Origin: JBFXAF01 sp050184585
GTDB taxonomy: Bacteria; Pseudomonadota; Alphaproteobacteria; Rhizobiales; Rhizobiaceae
Direction: 5' to 3'
Length of the DNA: 48,959 bases
Assembly (NCBI GenBank): GCA_050184585.1
Contig: JBFXAF010000019.1
Location: forward strand, 1 to 48,959
Shown here: positions 23,348-31,923 of the stretch, piece after piece
How the letters are laid out: every line of letters starts with the position of its first letter
Numbering within the stretch: the first letter of the stretch is position 1
Made by a program: the position numbers and the translations under genes
The notes under the pieces: generated by a model
The model's input: only the letters and a program-made list of their open reading frames with translations
Told to the model about the DNA's origin: nothing
Databases searched by the model: none

Positions 23348-24448
23348 CTACCTGACCCTCAAAACGTGATTGTCCCACGAATGCTCCGCGTCCATCACGG
23401 CCTCGCCCGCCGCAGGCACGATCGCGCCCGCGCCGGTCGTGGCGAGGAAGTCGGCACCGTCCGAGGCCAGTCCGCACACTTCGGCGAGATCGCGCCGCGC
23501 GATGAGGCGGCCCGAAGCGGCCTCCAGCACCAGCAAAGCGTTGCCCTGCGGCGAGGATAGAGCGACGGTGCCCGCCTGGCGATTGGCCGCGACCGCGCCG
23601 ACATAGTTGCGCATCGCGCCGAGCGCGTCGTCAGGCAACACGATGAGGTCCGGTCCGTCGCCGCGTTTCAGCCGGCCCACCAGGGGCGGGCGCTCGGCGT
23701 CGGGCCCGCGATGCTGGCAGCCGAACCAGAGCGCGCCGCTCCCGTCGATGTCCATATGGCGGATCGAGAGCTGGTGCAGCGCCGTTTCGAGAACATGCCG
23801 CTCGACCAGATCCCCCGTCACCCGGTCGACCAGCGTCAGCGAGGGCTGCATGGTTGCGAGATTGAGTTCCGCGCGGCCGAAATCCGGATGCGTCTCGATG
23901 CCGCCATTGGCGACCGCGAGCGTCCGGCCATCGGGGAGCAGAAGCAGTTCGTGCGGGCCGATCCCGTAGGTCGGGAACTCGCCGACGCGGCGGAAGGCGT
24001 CGCTCGCGTCGTAGACGCCGACCATGCCCGCGGCGTTGTCGAAGTCGTTCTCCGTCGCGTAGAGCAGCGCGCCGTCCGGGGAAAAGACGCCGTGCCCGTA
24101 GAAGTGCCGGCCCGCGATGCTGGCGATGGTCACCGGTGCGGCGCGGCCTTGGTGGTCGAAGACGACCAGGAAGGCGCCCGGCTGCCGGGCGAACACCACC
24201 GAGCGTCCCGACACCGGGTCGAAGGTCACGTCATGGCCGCGCGCGGGCAGCGCGACCGTGTGCACGACCTTGCCTTGCTCGGTCAGGATACCGACGCCCC
24301 ACGCCCCGTCGTGGCCCCTGAAGGCGGCGGCGAAGAGCGCGTCGGTTCCAGCCAGCGCCGCCGTCGCGCGGCCGCTCAGGCCCGCCGCGAAGGCGGCGCC
24401 GGCCCCGGCCATGAACGTGCGCCGGTCGATCAGGCCCGGGCGCGCCAT
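23348..24448 (-). CDS. DUF1513 protein, Tat-exported beta-propeller
   Basis: A 366-residue periplasmic protein. The twin-arginine motif is DRRTFMAGAGAAFAAG at residues 8-23. The rest shows repeated beta-propeller-like blades with conserved HDVTFDP, YGHGVFSPDG and GIGPHELLLLPDGRTLAVANGG. DUF1513 genes characteristically follow imelysin and di-haem oxidoreductase genes, as here; the role in iron uptake is not established. Its ATG overlaps the stop of the second imelysin gene (TGATG). Confidence 0.9.
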   Translation of the reverse strand: MARPGLIDRRTFMAGAGAAFAAGLSGRATAALAGTDALFAAAFRGHDGAWGVGILTEQGKVVHTVALPARGHDVTFDPVSGRSVVFARQPGAFLVVFDHQGRAAPVTIASIAGRHFYGHGVFSPDGALLYATENDFDNAAGMVGVYDASDAFRRVGEFPTYGIGPHELLLLPDGRTLAVANGGIETHPDFGRAELNLATMQPSLTLVDRVTGDLVERHVLETALHQLSIRHMDIDGSGALWFGCQHRGPDAERPPLVGRLKRGDGPDLIVLPDDALGAMRNYVGAVAANRQAGTVALSSPQGNALLVLEAASGRLIARRDLAEVCGLASDGADFLATTGAGAIVPAAGEAVMDAEHSWDNHVLRVR

Positions 24449-25500
24449 CAGTCGCCGTCCAGCGAGGAGAAGCCGGAGGTCAGCCCGAGCGCCGGCGCCA
24501 GTTTCCCGCCGATCGTGTCCGACAGCCCGGAGGTGACGATCGCCAGGTATTCGAGCCTGCCGCGCCGCTCGGGGTCGGCGAGCATCGCCTCGACCGGTCC
24601 GTCCAGCCCGTCGAGCGCGCGCGCCGCGTTGGCGAACTCGAAGGCGACCGAGCCGGGCAGCCAGTCCATGTCGTCGGCGATGAGCGTGCCGAAATCCGCC
24701 GCCTCGAACAGTGTCCGCATGCCGTCGAGGTCGGCGCGGATGGCGGCAACCGTCATCTCGGAACGCCAGAAGAGCGCCTGTTTCGGCCTGTCGTCCTCCG
24801 CCTTATCGGCGAGGAAGCCCCCCAGCCGCACGTCGCGCACCAGTTCCAGTCCGTGCACCGCCACGTCGAGCAGTTCGGTCATGGCCTCGGCGTCTTCGCG
24901 GAACAACGGGTTGTCCGGACCGGGATTCGCCCACAAGCCGACGATGCCGTCTTCCTCCGCCCATGCGCTCGCGATTGTCTCGGCCATGCCGGCGAGATTG
25001 GTCGCGATGGCCGACGCGTAGGCGCAGCGATAGGCGGCGCCGGCCGCGAGATCGTCCGCGCCGGCGCCGAACAGCGTAAATTCGAGCGCGCCGAAGCCCT
25101 GCATGGCGACGCTCTTTTTCGTGAGTGCTGTCGCATCGATGGCGGTCGGGTCTTCCTCGGCCAGCGCCCGCTGCACCTGCTTCAGTCCAATGCTCTTGCG
25201 GTCCGGCCAGAAAAGGATGCGTTCCAGCCGCGTCTCCTCCGTGACGGGGCCGAAACGCACCGTCTCGGCGACGGACCAGGCGCGCGCGGCGTCGCGGAAG
25301 GCCGCGCGGGCGGCCTTGAGCGAAACTTGGGATGGCGCTGTGCAAAGCTCGCCCGCACGGGTTTCGAGGTTGGTCGTCGTCGCCGCGAAATCCGCATAGG
25401 CCGGCCGCACGAAGCCGTCGATGACGTTTCGGATCGTTGCGTTCTCGGCGTGGGCGGGAACAGTTGCCGCCAGCAGGATCGCGACGAGGGCGGTACGCAT
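24448..25500 (-). CDS. Imelysin-family (peptidase M75-like) protein, GxHxxE motif altered
   Basis: A 350-residue exported all-helical protein (signal peptide ALVAILLAATVPAHA) of the imelysin fold, which is linked to iron acquisition. The family motif GxHxxE is replaced here by GFGALE (about 135-140), so the His is lost although the Glu and surrounding LEFTLFG remain. The first imelysin in this locus keeps GYHAIE. The ATG at 25500 overlaps the stop of the DUF1111 gene. It probably contributes a structural or binding function and not the canonical metal site. Confidence 0.88.
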   Translation of the reverse strand: MRTALVAILLAATVPAHAENATIRNVIDGFVRPAYADFAATTTNLETRAGELCTAPSQVSLKAARAAFRDAARAWSVAETVRFGPVTEETRLERILFWPDRKSIGLKQVQRALAEEDPTAIDATALTKKSVAMQGFGALEFTLFGAGADDLAAGAAYRCAYASAIATNLAGMAETIASAWAEEDGIVGLWANPGPDNPLFREDAEAMTELLDVAVHGLELVRDVRLGGFLADKAEDDRPKQALFWRSEMTVAAIRADLDGMRTLFEAADFGTLIADDMDWLPGSVAFEFANAARALDGLDGPVEAMLADPERRGRLEYLAIVTSGLSDTIGGKLAPALGLTSGFSSLDGD

Positions 25501-27047
25501 CACAACGACTCCAGGAATTTCACCAGTGCGTCCCGCTCGGTGGTCGACAGCGCCGCGAAGCCATCGCGCGCTTTCTCCCCCTCGCCGCCGTGCCAGAGGA
25601 TCGCCTCGGCGAGGTTTCGCGCGCGCCCGTCATGCAGGAAGAAGGTGTGGCCGCTGACGGTTTTCGTAAGTCCGATGCCCCAGAGCGGCGGCGTACGCCA
25701 TTCCGAGCCGGTCGCGTCGCCCACGGTCTGTCCGTCAGACAGCCCTTCGCCCATGTCGTGCAGCAGGAAATCGGAATATGGCCATACGAGCTGGAACGAC
25801 TGGGCGTGTTCGAGCGAATCCCTGCGCGTGACGAATTTCGGCGTATGGCAGCCCGTGCAGCCGAGATCGTAGAAAGCCTCCTTGCCGGCGAGCACCACGG
25901 GATCGTCGATGTCGCGGCGCATCGGCACGGCGAGATTGCGCGAATAGAAGGCAACCAGTTCGATCACCGGGTCGGGGGCCTCGACCGGGCCAAGCCGCTC
26001 CTGAACGCCGACCGGCATGCCGAGGCAGCGTGTCTGGGCTTCGGTGCAGTCGCCCCAGTGGCGCGGGACGTCAGGCGTCGAGATGCCGATGTCGCCGGCG
26101 AAGGCTTCCGCGCTCTGCCGGCGGACCGTCGGAACGGAAGCCTTCCAGCCGAATCGGCCGAGCGTGAGTTCGCCGGAAAGCGGATCGTGCACGACCGAGG
26201 CCCTGCCGGAGACGCCGTCGCCGTCGCGGTCGTCAGGGTCGGCGAGCGCCAGGAGGTCGGCGGGATGGATCGCCTCGACCATGCCGAGCCCGATCATCGG
26301 CGGCGTCATGCGCGGCGACAGCGTGGTCGCCGGGTCGAGCGGGCCGTAGGCGAGATCGGCGACGGCATAGGTCGGGCGCCGCAGCGAAACCACCGTCCCG
26401 TCGCCGAGCGTGGCGGGTTCCTCCGTGTAGCTGATCGCCATGCGCCCCTCGCCCTCGAGGCCCGGCACGGCGAGATCCTGAAGCTGTCCGCCATAGATGG
26501 CATCCGGGAAATTGAGCGATGTCCGCGCGGCGACCGCCGCGCGCTCCTCGTCCGTCGCCGCGTCGCGGGCAAGGCGCAGGAACATGGAGGTCTGGTCGGC
26601 CGCGCCTTCCGGCGGGTGGCCGCGCCCGTCCTTCAGGTGACAGCTCTGGCAGGCCCGCGCGTTGAACAGCGGTCCAAGCCCGTCCGAGGCCTGCGTGGAG
26701 GACGGCGACGAGACCCAGAGCTTGCGGAACAGCGCATTGCCGAGCTTGAAGTCCGATTCCTCCTCGAACGTCAGGTTTGCGCTGAACTGCGAGAAAGCGT
26801 CCTGGTTGACGCGTTTCCTGGAAGTCGCCGCGCCGCCGGGCGACGCCTCGAAGGGTTCAGGCTTCGAGAAGTCGGTCGCCGGCCGCGTCACCTCGGTGAC
26901 GCGCGCGCGGTCCTTTTCCGTCAGGTCGGTGCGCTCGGTGGCAAGTCCGGGCGGCGCGTCGTCGCCGTGCGACGGCGAAAGCAGGACCGCGAACGCGACC
27001 AGCGCCAGGGATGACGCGCGGCGCGTCGTTTCAGGGGCGCGCCGCAT
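25500..27047 (-). CDS. Di-haem oxidoreductase (DUF1111/DHOR), cytochrome c-type
   Basis: A 515-residue periplasmic di-haem protein of the DUF1111 family, related to MauG and cytochrome c peroxidases. A signal sequence (SSLALVAFAVLLSPSHG) precedes the first haem site CQSCH (133-137). The second, CTGCH, lies near residue 400 in FYDLGCTGCHTPKF. Conserved family segments include FGWKASVPTVRRQSAEAF and RTPPLWGIGL. Sitting between imelysin and bacterioferritin genes, it may handle redox of iron during uptake; this is inference. The start is 9 nt after the bfr stop. Confidence 0.9.
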   Translation of the reverse strand: MRRAPETTRRASSLALVAFAVLLSPSHGDDAPPGLATERTDLTEKDRARVTEVTRPATDFSKPEPFEASPGGAATSRKRVNQDAFSQFSANLTFEEESDFKLGNALFRKLWVSSPSSTQASDGLGPLFNARACQSCHLKDGRGHPPEGAADQTSMFLRLARDAATDEERAAVAARTSLNFPDAIYGGQLQDLAVPGLEGEGRMAISYTEEPATLGDGTVVSLRRPTYAVADLAYGPLDPATTLSPRMTPPMIGLGMVEAIHPADLLALADPDDRDGDGVSGRASVVHDPLSGELTLGRFGWKASVPTVRRQSAEAFAGDIGISTPDVPRHWGDCTEAQTRCLGMPVGVQERLGPVEAPDPVIELVAFYSRNLAVPMRRDIDDPVVLAGKEAFYDLGCTGCHTPKFVTRRDSLEHAQSFQLVWPYSDFLLHDMGEGLSDGQTVGDATGSEWRTPPLWGIGLTKTVSGHTFFLHDGRARNLAEAILWHGGEGEKARDGFAALSTTERDALVKFLESL

Positions 27048-27056
27048 CCGTCATGC

Positions 27057-27542
27057 TCAGTCGGCCTCGTCCGCGGAACCCGCGTTCAGCTGGCCGTACT
27101 TCTTCTCGCCGAGCGATTCCAGGAGCGCGAGCTGGGTCTCGAGGAAATCTATGTGACCTTCCTCGTCCTTCAGCAGTTCCTCGAACAGTTCCATGGAAAC
27201 GTAGTCGCCCACTTCGTGACAGATCTCGCGAGACTTCTTGTACGAGGTGCGGGCGTCGTATTCGCCCGCCAGGTCGGACTCCAGCACTTCCTTGACGTTC
27301 TGACCGATTCTCAGCGGCGCGACTGACTGCAGGTTCGGATGGCCCTCCAGGAAGATGATCCGCGCCACCAGGCGGTCGGCGTGGTGCATCTCCTCGATCG
27401 ATTCGGCCCGCTCCTTCTTGGCGAGCTTGGTGAAGCCCCAATCCTCCAGCAGCCGGAAATGGACCCAGTACTGGTTGACGGCGCCAAGTTCGAGAAACAG
27501 CGCCTCGTTAAGCCGCTCGATGACCTGCTTTTCGCCCTTCAT
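27057..27542 (-). CDS. bfr: Bacterioferritin
   Basis: A 161-residue ferritin that oxidises and stores iron in a 24-subunit shell with haem between subunits. Every canonical site is present at its usual number: ferroxidase ligands Glu18, Glu51, His54, Glu94, Glu127 and His130, and haem-ligand Met52 (in SIEEMHHADRL). GGGAG lies 7 nt before the ATG. The gene overlaps the 3' end of the bfd gene by 35 nt and ends 9 nt before the di-haem oxidoreductase gene, so storage genes lie inside the imelysin locus. Confidence 0.97.
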   Translation of the reverse strand: MKGEKQVIERLNEALFLELGAVNQYWVHFRLLEDWGFTKLAKKERAESIEEMHHADRLVARIIFLEGHPNLQSVAPLRIGQNVKEVLESDLAGEYDARTSYKKSREICHEVGDYVSMELFEELLKDEEGHIDFLETQLALLESLGEKKYGQLNAGSADEAD

Positions 27543-27819
27543 TGTTGCTGCTCCCGAATTGGACTCGCAGGCCTCTGACCCGGTCCAGGTGTGAAACGAC
27601 GTCCACGCCTTCGGCGGTCGAGCCTGCGTGGAAACTCTCGGTGACCCGAATGATCGTTTCCACCACATTTGGAAAGCAGCCGCAACAACGTCCCCTCTTC
27701 GCGAGGGTGTGATAGACCTTCGCGGGGACGATCAGCTGCCAGGGATCCTTCTCGAGCAGGTCGATGATCGTGTCTTCGATCTCCCTTTCCGTGATCAGAT
27801 TGCAGTGACAGATCAGCAT
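27508..27819 (-). CDS. bfd: Bacterioferritin-associated ferredoxin (BFD-like [2Fe-2S])
   Basis: A small [2Fe-2S] protein that reduces ferric iron in bacterioferritin to release it. Cys4 and Cys6 (LICHCN) and Cys45 and Cys48 (RCCGC) form the C-x-C...C-x-x-C cluster site of the BFD domain, with helix EREIEDTIIDLL between. At 103 residues it is longer than the usual ~65-70; the last 35 residues are encoded partly over the start of bfr and look poorly conserved. The bfd-bfr overlap supports joint translation. Confidence 0.9.
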   Translation of the reverse strand: MLICHCNLITEREIEDTIIDLLEKDPWQLIVPAKVYHTLAKRGRCCGCFPNVVETIIRVTESFHAGSTAEGVDVVSHLDRVRGLRVQFGSSNNEGRKAGHRAA

Positions 27820-27895
27820 TTCGGTCTCATGGCTGGCGGCGCTCTCCCGGGCGCCGTCTGGCTGGATCGTTGAACGCGGCCCGGCGCCGCATCGA

Positions 27896-29200
27896 TCACT
27901 CGAAAACCTTGTCCGGATCGTCGAGGCTGTCGGAGCCCTCGAACTCGATGGCGTCGAGCTTCAGCGTGGCAACCGCCCGTTCGATCGAGCGGGTCTGGTC
28001 GACCAGTGCATCGACGGCCGCCTGCACGGTTGCGTTGCCCTCGGCATTCCCCTCGCCGATCTGCTGGTCGTAGGCCTCGCCGCCCACGGCGCGCGCCTGG
28101 ATGGCCTCCATCCTGCCCACTGTCGCGTCGAGCTTGCCGGAGATCTCGGCGTCCAGCTCGGCATCCTTCTCCTTCACCATCGCCGACACCGACGGCCCCT
28201 CGACCGTCGAGCCGTCCACGCGCTTGTACCGGCCGAGATAAACGTTGCGGATGCCGAGCGCGTCGTAAAGGTGCGAGATATGGGTGTTGTCGGAAAAGCA
28301 GTCGTGCTCCTCCTCCGGGTCATGCAACATCAGGCCGAGCTTCATCCGTTCGCCGGCGAGTTCGCCGTAGGAAAGAGAGCCCATGCCGGTCAGTATCGTG
28401 GCGATGCCGGCGCCCGCGTCGCCGTCCAGCAGCCCCATTCGCGCCGCACCGTCGGCCTTCCAGTTCGCCACCATCTCCTCGAGGTCGGCGACCAGCAGGT
28501 CGGATGCGGAAGCCAGGTAGGCGGCGCGGCGGTCGCAATTGCCGCCGGTGCAGTTGGCCGTGTCGAAGTCGGTGTGCGGCCTTGCGCCCGCCCCGGCCTT
28601 TGTCCCGTTGAGGTCCTGGCCCCACAGCAGGAACTCGATCGCATGATAGCCGATGGCGACGTTCGCCTCGATTCCGCCGGCCTCCTGCAGGGTCCCCGAC
28701 AGGAACTCCGGCGTGATCCTGGAGGCGTCGACGGCCCTGCCGTCGATCTCGATCGACGGATTGGCGATCACGTTGGCCGTGTAGAGCGTGTTCTCGTCGG
28801 ATTCCGTGCCATAGCCGGCGTCGACATAGTCGATCAGCCCCTCATCGAGCGGCCAGGCGTTGACCCGGCCTTCCCAGTCGTCAACGATGGCGTTGCCGAA
28901 ACGATAGACCTCTGTCTGCTGGTAGGGGATGCGCGCGGCCTTCCAGGCTTCCTTCGCGGCCGTGAGCGTCTCGGCCGACGGCTTGGCGATCAGCGCGTCG
29001 ACCGCGACATTCAGCGCCTTGGCCGTCGACAGCGAATCCTCATATCCGGCGAGCGCTATGTCGGCATAGGTCGTCAGCACTGCCTTGGGGTCGGTATCGG
29101 CCTTCGACGGCAGGACGAAGATCGCCAGCGTCAGCGCGCCCGTCGCAACGATGGCTGCGACCTTCGTCGTCGTCCTTGGCAGCACGTTCGTTGACAGCAT
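27896..29200 (-). CDS. Imelysin family protein (peptidase M75), iron-regulated
   Basis: A 434-residue exported helical protein (hydrophobic segment KVAAIVATGALTLAIFVL near 13-30). The imelysin motif GYHAIE is intact at 184-189, followed by FLLWGQDLNG. A second half begins near residue 255 (MGSLSYGELAGERM), giving the two-bundle fold. Family members (ICMP/IrpA/EfeO-like) are outer-surface or periplasmic proteins induced by iron limitation and thought to bind iron. The ATG has AAGGAG upstream. It heads the iron locus, with an Irr-type box about 240 nt upstream. Confidence 0.92.
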   Translation of the reverse strand: MLSTNVLPRTTTKVAAIVATGALTLAIFVLPSKADTDPKAVLTTYADIALAGYEDSLSTAKALNVAVDALIAKPSAETLTAAKEAWKAARIPYQQTEVYRFGNAIVDDWEGRVNAWPLDEGLIDYVDAGYGTESDENTLYTANVIANPSIEIDGRAVDASRITPEFLSGTLQEAGGIEANVAIGYHAIEFLLWGQDLNGTKAGAGARPHTDFDTANCTGGNCDRRAAYLASASDLLVADLEEMVANWKADGAARMGLLDGDAGAGIATILTGMGSLSYGELAGERMKLGLMLHDPEEEHDCFSDNTHISHLYDALGIRNVYLGRYKRVDGSTVEGPSVSAMVKEKDAELDAEISGKLDATVGRMEAIQARAVGGEAYDQQIGEGNAEGNATVQAAVDALVDQTRSIERAVATLKLDAIEFEGSDSLDDPDKVFE

Positions 29201-29486
29201 CGGGCGCTCCTTGCTCGTTTGACGGGCCGGTAGAGAGGCGATGGGTGAGGCGTCTCAGGCGTCGAGGAGACCCGCGAGCGGCCGCCGGGAAGGCGCGCCG
29301 ATTGTGGGCCGGATCGACCTCCGATCGAAAGGGTTCAAGGCCCTCACACCAAAGGCTTCGTGCCGGGCGGCATGCCGCTTAATCACTCCCTCGAACGTGA
29401 AAGTCAACCGGATTCACCAAAAGACATTTGAAAATCAATAACTTGGAATTATTCTAAACTGGATAAGTCAAGTTAACCGAAGGCGC
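29201..29486. other. Non-coding leader and control region of the iron locus
   Basis: These 286 nt separate imelysin from the lipoprotein gene. They contain the ICE box (29442-29458), an exact TTGAAAATCAA palindrome (29429-29439) and, on the minus strand, a possible TTGACT-N17-GATTAA promoter near 29380-29410. The remaining GC-rich ~170 nt before the ATG would be an unusually long leader, in which I recognise no known riboswitch. No convincing ORF. Confidence 0.5.
29442..29458 (-). promoter_or_regulatory. Iron control element (Irr-type ICE box)
   Basis: On the minus strand TTTAGAA-TAA-TTCCAAG matches the ICE consensus TTTAGAA-N3-TTCTAAA, with the first half perfect and 5 of 7 in the second. 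TTAGAATAATTCCAA is palindromic apart from one G-T pair. In rhizobia Irr binds such boxes at iron and haem genes. Its place upstream of imelysin, bfd, bfr and the di-haem gene supports the assignment. Confidence 0.7.
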
Positions 29487-30089
29487 TCATCGCACGGTAA
29501 ACGTCTGTTTCTCCAGTTCGATCTCGACCGTCCAGATTCCGTCGCGTCGTTCGAGCGCATGCGTGTTCAAGTCGGCTCCGATGCTCGTCATCAGCATGCC
29601 GTCGGGCTGGTCGGGAAAGCTCCAGGCGTGATTGTCGGGGTGAAAGGTCAGCGGATCGTCGAAGACGCCGTCCGGCCCGGCCACGTTGGCGGTCAGCTTG
29701 CCGACCGTGCCGCCGGACACGGCGTCGAGTTCGACGATGTAGAGCGCGCGCCGCCCCACGTGGTCCATCTCTATCCCTATGCCGAGGTGGGTGGCGCGGT
29801 GCGGCATGAGGGGATTGTCCAGGGTCATGAGCCGCGTATCCACCTCGGCGTCGACGTCGAGCGCCGTGCGTCCTTGCGCATCGGTGACCACCTCCTCTCC
29901 GGCCTCCTCCCGGAGGGAATCCGGGCCCGCAACCACGAGCACGCTGAGCGCCAGGCCGCCAATGGCCCCGCCGTTCTCGTCGACGATGCGCAGCCTGATC
30001 GCGACGGGCTCGGCGTCTGCCGGCGCGCAGCCGAGCAGTGCCGGGACCGTGAGGGCGGCGAGGATGGTCTTCAAGCGCATGGACCTCAT
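29487..30089 (-). CDS. Predicted lipoprotein, function unknown
   Basis: A 200-residue exported protein with a lipobox (ALTVPALLGC), so probably anchored in a membrane by a lipidated Cys near residue 21. The mature part is rich in beta-strand and begins PVAIRLRIVDENGGAIGG; an acidic stretch (EEAGEEVVTDAQGRTALDVDAE) lies near residue 70. This could be a transthyretin- or Ig-like carrier-type fold, but I recognise no family. Its ATG at 30089 overlaps the stop of the upstream gene (TGATG); an ATG at 30080 is an alternative start. Confidence 0.7.
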   Translation of the reverse strand: MRSMRLKTILAALTVPALLGCAPADAEPVAIRLRIVDENGGAIGGLALSVLVVAGPDSLREEAGEEVVTDAQGRTALDVDAEVDTRLMTLDNPLMPHRATHLGIGIEMDHVGRRALYIVELDAVSGGTVGKLTANVAGPDGVFDDPLTFHPDNHAWSFPDQPDGMLMTSIGADLNTHALERRDGIWTVEIELEKQTFTVR

Positions 30090-31063
30090 CAGCAGTCGTA
30101 TTCCTCGACGCGCGTCACGCCGACGCCCGTCATGGTCGCGAGCGCATCGGCGGCCGCGCGCAGTTCCGTTGAGGGGTAGCCTCCCTGGACCCACCAGCGC
30201 CCGGCGGCGATCACGGTGTAGCCGCCGCCCTTCGCCGGCTTGGCTTCGGTCAATCTGACGTCGACCTGCTGACCGACCGGGAAGGCGATGCTGTCGTGCC
30301 TCGTCGACAGGCACCAGACTGGCGCGCGTCGACTGGTCCAGAGCGCCAGGGAATCCGCCCTTAGCCGGGATGCGATTCCTGCGGGCGTGAAGAGGACGTC
30401 CGGCGCGTACAGCGCGAGTTGGGCCGCTCGCCCGCCGCCGTCTTCACCCTCGCCCGTGAGCACTCGAAACGCCGGATAGGCGGTCGCCCCGATCCGGAAC
30501 GACTCGAATCGTTCGATGTCGGTCGCGGCGTCGGCAAGCGCCTCGACCCTTATCCGCCAGGCCGGTACATAGGGCGCGCCGGCGACCGCGTCCGACCACC
30601 GCAGCCAGGCCATGCCGCCCGAACGCTTCTTGCCGACCCATCGATCCGCACCGTAGATCGAAAGGCCGACCATTACGTCGCCGAACCGCCACGACGCCCA
30701 TCGGGTGACGCCGGATGACGGTACCGGCCGGTCGGCGAGGTCTGCGCGTCCCGCCTCCGCCGGTGGACCGAACTCGACCGTCAGCACCGGCATCCAGCGG
30801 CGTTCGTTCTCGTCCGGCGATCCCGCCGAGACGAGTTCGTAGTCCACCATCGTGACCGGCCGGTCATCGGCCGGCCCCTGCAGGCTGGCGACGATCGCCG
30901 GCAGACCGAAGGCTGTCCCGGTTGGATAGGACGGCTGTAGCGATCGGGCGAAATCGTCGCGGCGAACAGGCTCGCCGGCGAGCGCCGCCACGGCGCCAAC
31001 TTCCATGCCCCAGGGTACGAAAGCGTCGCCCGCAAAGAAGCCGTCCTCGATCCCAGACTTCAT
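30089..31063 (-). CDS. Uncharacterised 324-residue protein
   Basis: A soluble-looking protein beginning MKSGIEDGFFAGDAFVPWGM. Trp and Tyr are frequent, with stretches such as TRWASWRFGDVMVGLSIYGADRW and YVPAWRIRVEALADA. No signal peptide, membrane segment or known motif is evident. It is coupled at both ends: its ATG overlaps the DUF817 stop (ATGA) and its stop overlaps the lipoprotein start. That makes it part of a four-gene unit with the nucleotidase. I do not recognise a family and assign no function. Confidence 0.7.
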   Translation of the reverse strand: MKSGIEDGFFAGDAFVPWGMEVGAVAALAGEPVRRDDFARSLQPSYPTGTAFGLPAIVASLQGPADDRPVTMVDYELVSAGSPDENERRWMPVLTVEFGPPAEAGRADLADRPVPSSGVTRWASWRFGDVMVGLSIYGADRWVGKKRSGGMAWLRWSDAVAGAPYVPAWRIRVEALADAATDIERFESFRIGATAYPAFRVLTGEGEDGGGRAAQLALYAPDVLFTPAGIASRLRADSLALWTSRRAPVWCLSTRHDSIAFPVGQQVDVRLTEAKPAKGGGYTVIAAGRWWVQGGYPSTELRAAADALATMTGVGVTRVEEYDC

Positions 31064-31923
31064 CGTTTCGCGCCCGCGTCCGGCTCCCGCGGCCGGTGCA
31101 CCAGCGTGACCAGAACGAAGGAGATGATCATCAGCAGATACCACGAACCGAGCTTGCCGATCGACACCGGGGTCCATGCCGCCGTCTGGTTCGGATAGAG
31201 CCATGCCCTCGACCACGTGCCGATGTTCTCCGCGAACCAGATGAACAGCGCCACCAGGAGGAAGCCAAGCAGCAGCGGCATGCGGTGGGTGAAGCGGAAG
31301 ACGCGGAAATGCACCCAGGTGCGCCAGTAGAGCACTCCGGCGGCGGCGAAGAGGGCCACTCGAACGTCAGGCAGGAAGTGGTGGGCGAAGAAGTTGACGT
31401 AGATCGCGATACACAGGAACGCCGTCGCCCAGGGCGGCGGATAGCCGGTGTAGCGCATATCGAAGATACGGCTGACGCGGGCCATGTAGGAACCGACCGC
31501 CGCATACATGAAACCGGAGAACAGCGGCACGCCGGCGATGCGGAACAGCGCCTCCTCCGGATAGATCCACGAACCCGCGGCGGTCTTGAACAGCTCCATC
31601 GCGGTGCCGACCGCATGGAAGATCAGGATCACCAGCGCCTCCGACGGCTTCTCCAGCCTTGCGAGCAGCATGCCGCCCTGGATCGCCAGCGCCGCCAGGA
31701 ACAGGAAATCATAGCGCGCGAGCGGCGCTTCCGCCGGCCAGAACCATTTGGTCGCGAGGATCAGCCCCAGCATCGCACCGCCGAACAGGCAGGCCCAGCC
31801 CTGCTTCAGCCCGAACACCGCGAACTCGACGAGCGCGCCGGACAGCCCGTGCGCCGGCAGCCGGTCGAGGACGCTATGGGCGGCGGCATCGATCCGCGCC
31901 TCGACGGATGTGAAGCGCTTCAA
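31060..31923 (-). CDS. DUF817 family integral membrane protein
   Basis: A 287-residue protein with about eight hydrophobic segments. The DUF817 signature FGLKQGWACLFGGAMLGLI lies near residue 37, and LIFHAVGTAMELFKTAAGSW with VGSYMARVSRIFD follow. Conserved His residues occur in IYVNFFAHHFLPDVR, and a family block FAENIGTWSRAWLYPNQ lies near residue 235. Function of the family is unknown. The start codon is TTG at 31923, overlapping the nucleotidase stop as TTGA. Confidence 0.85.
   Translation of the reverse strand: MKRFTSVEARIDAAAHSVLDRLPAHGLSGALVEFAVFGLKQGWACLFGGAMLGLILATKWFWPAEAPLARYDFLFLAALAIQGGMLLARLEKPSEALVILIFHAVGTAMELFKTAAGSWIYPEEALFRIAGVPLFSGFMYAAVGSYMARVSRIFDMRYTGYPPPWATAFLCIAIYVNFFAHHFLPDVRVALFAAAGVLYWRTWVHFRVFRFTHRMPLLLGFLLVALFIWFAENIGTWSRAWLYPNQTAAWTPVSIGKLGSWYLLMIISFVLVTLVHRPREPDAGAKR

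Noticed and set aside
25437..27014. A 525-codon open frame opposite the di-haem oxidoreductase
   Set aside because: The minus strand has two CXXCH sites and family motifs; the + frame is a low-complexity shadow.
27837..27854. GGCGC...GCGCC hairpin between imelysin and bfd considered as a terminator
   Set aside because: A short stem of five to six pairs without a T-run, in GC-rich DNA where such stems are common; insufficient to split the iron locus.
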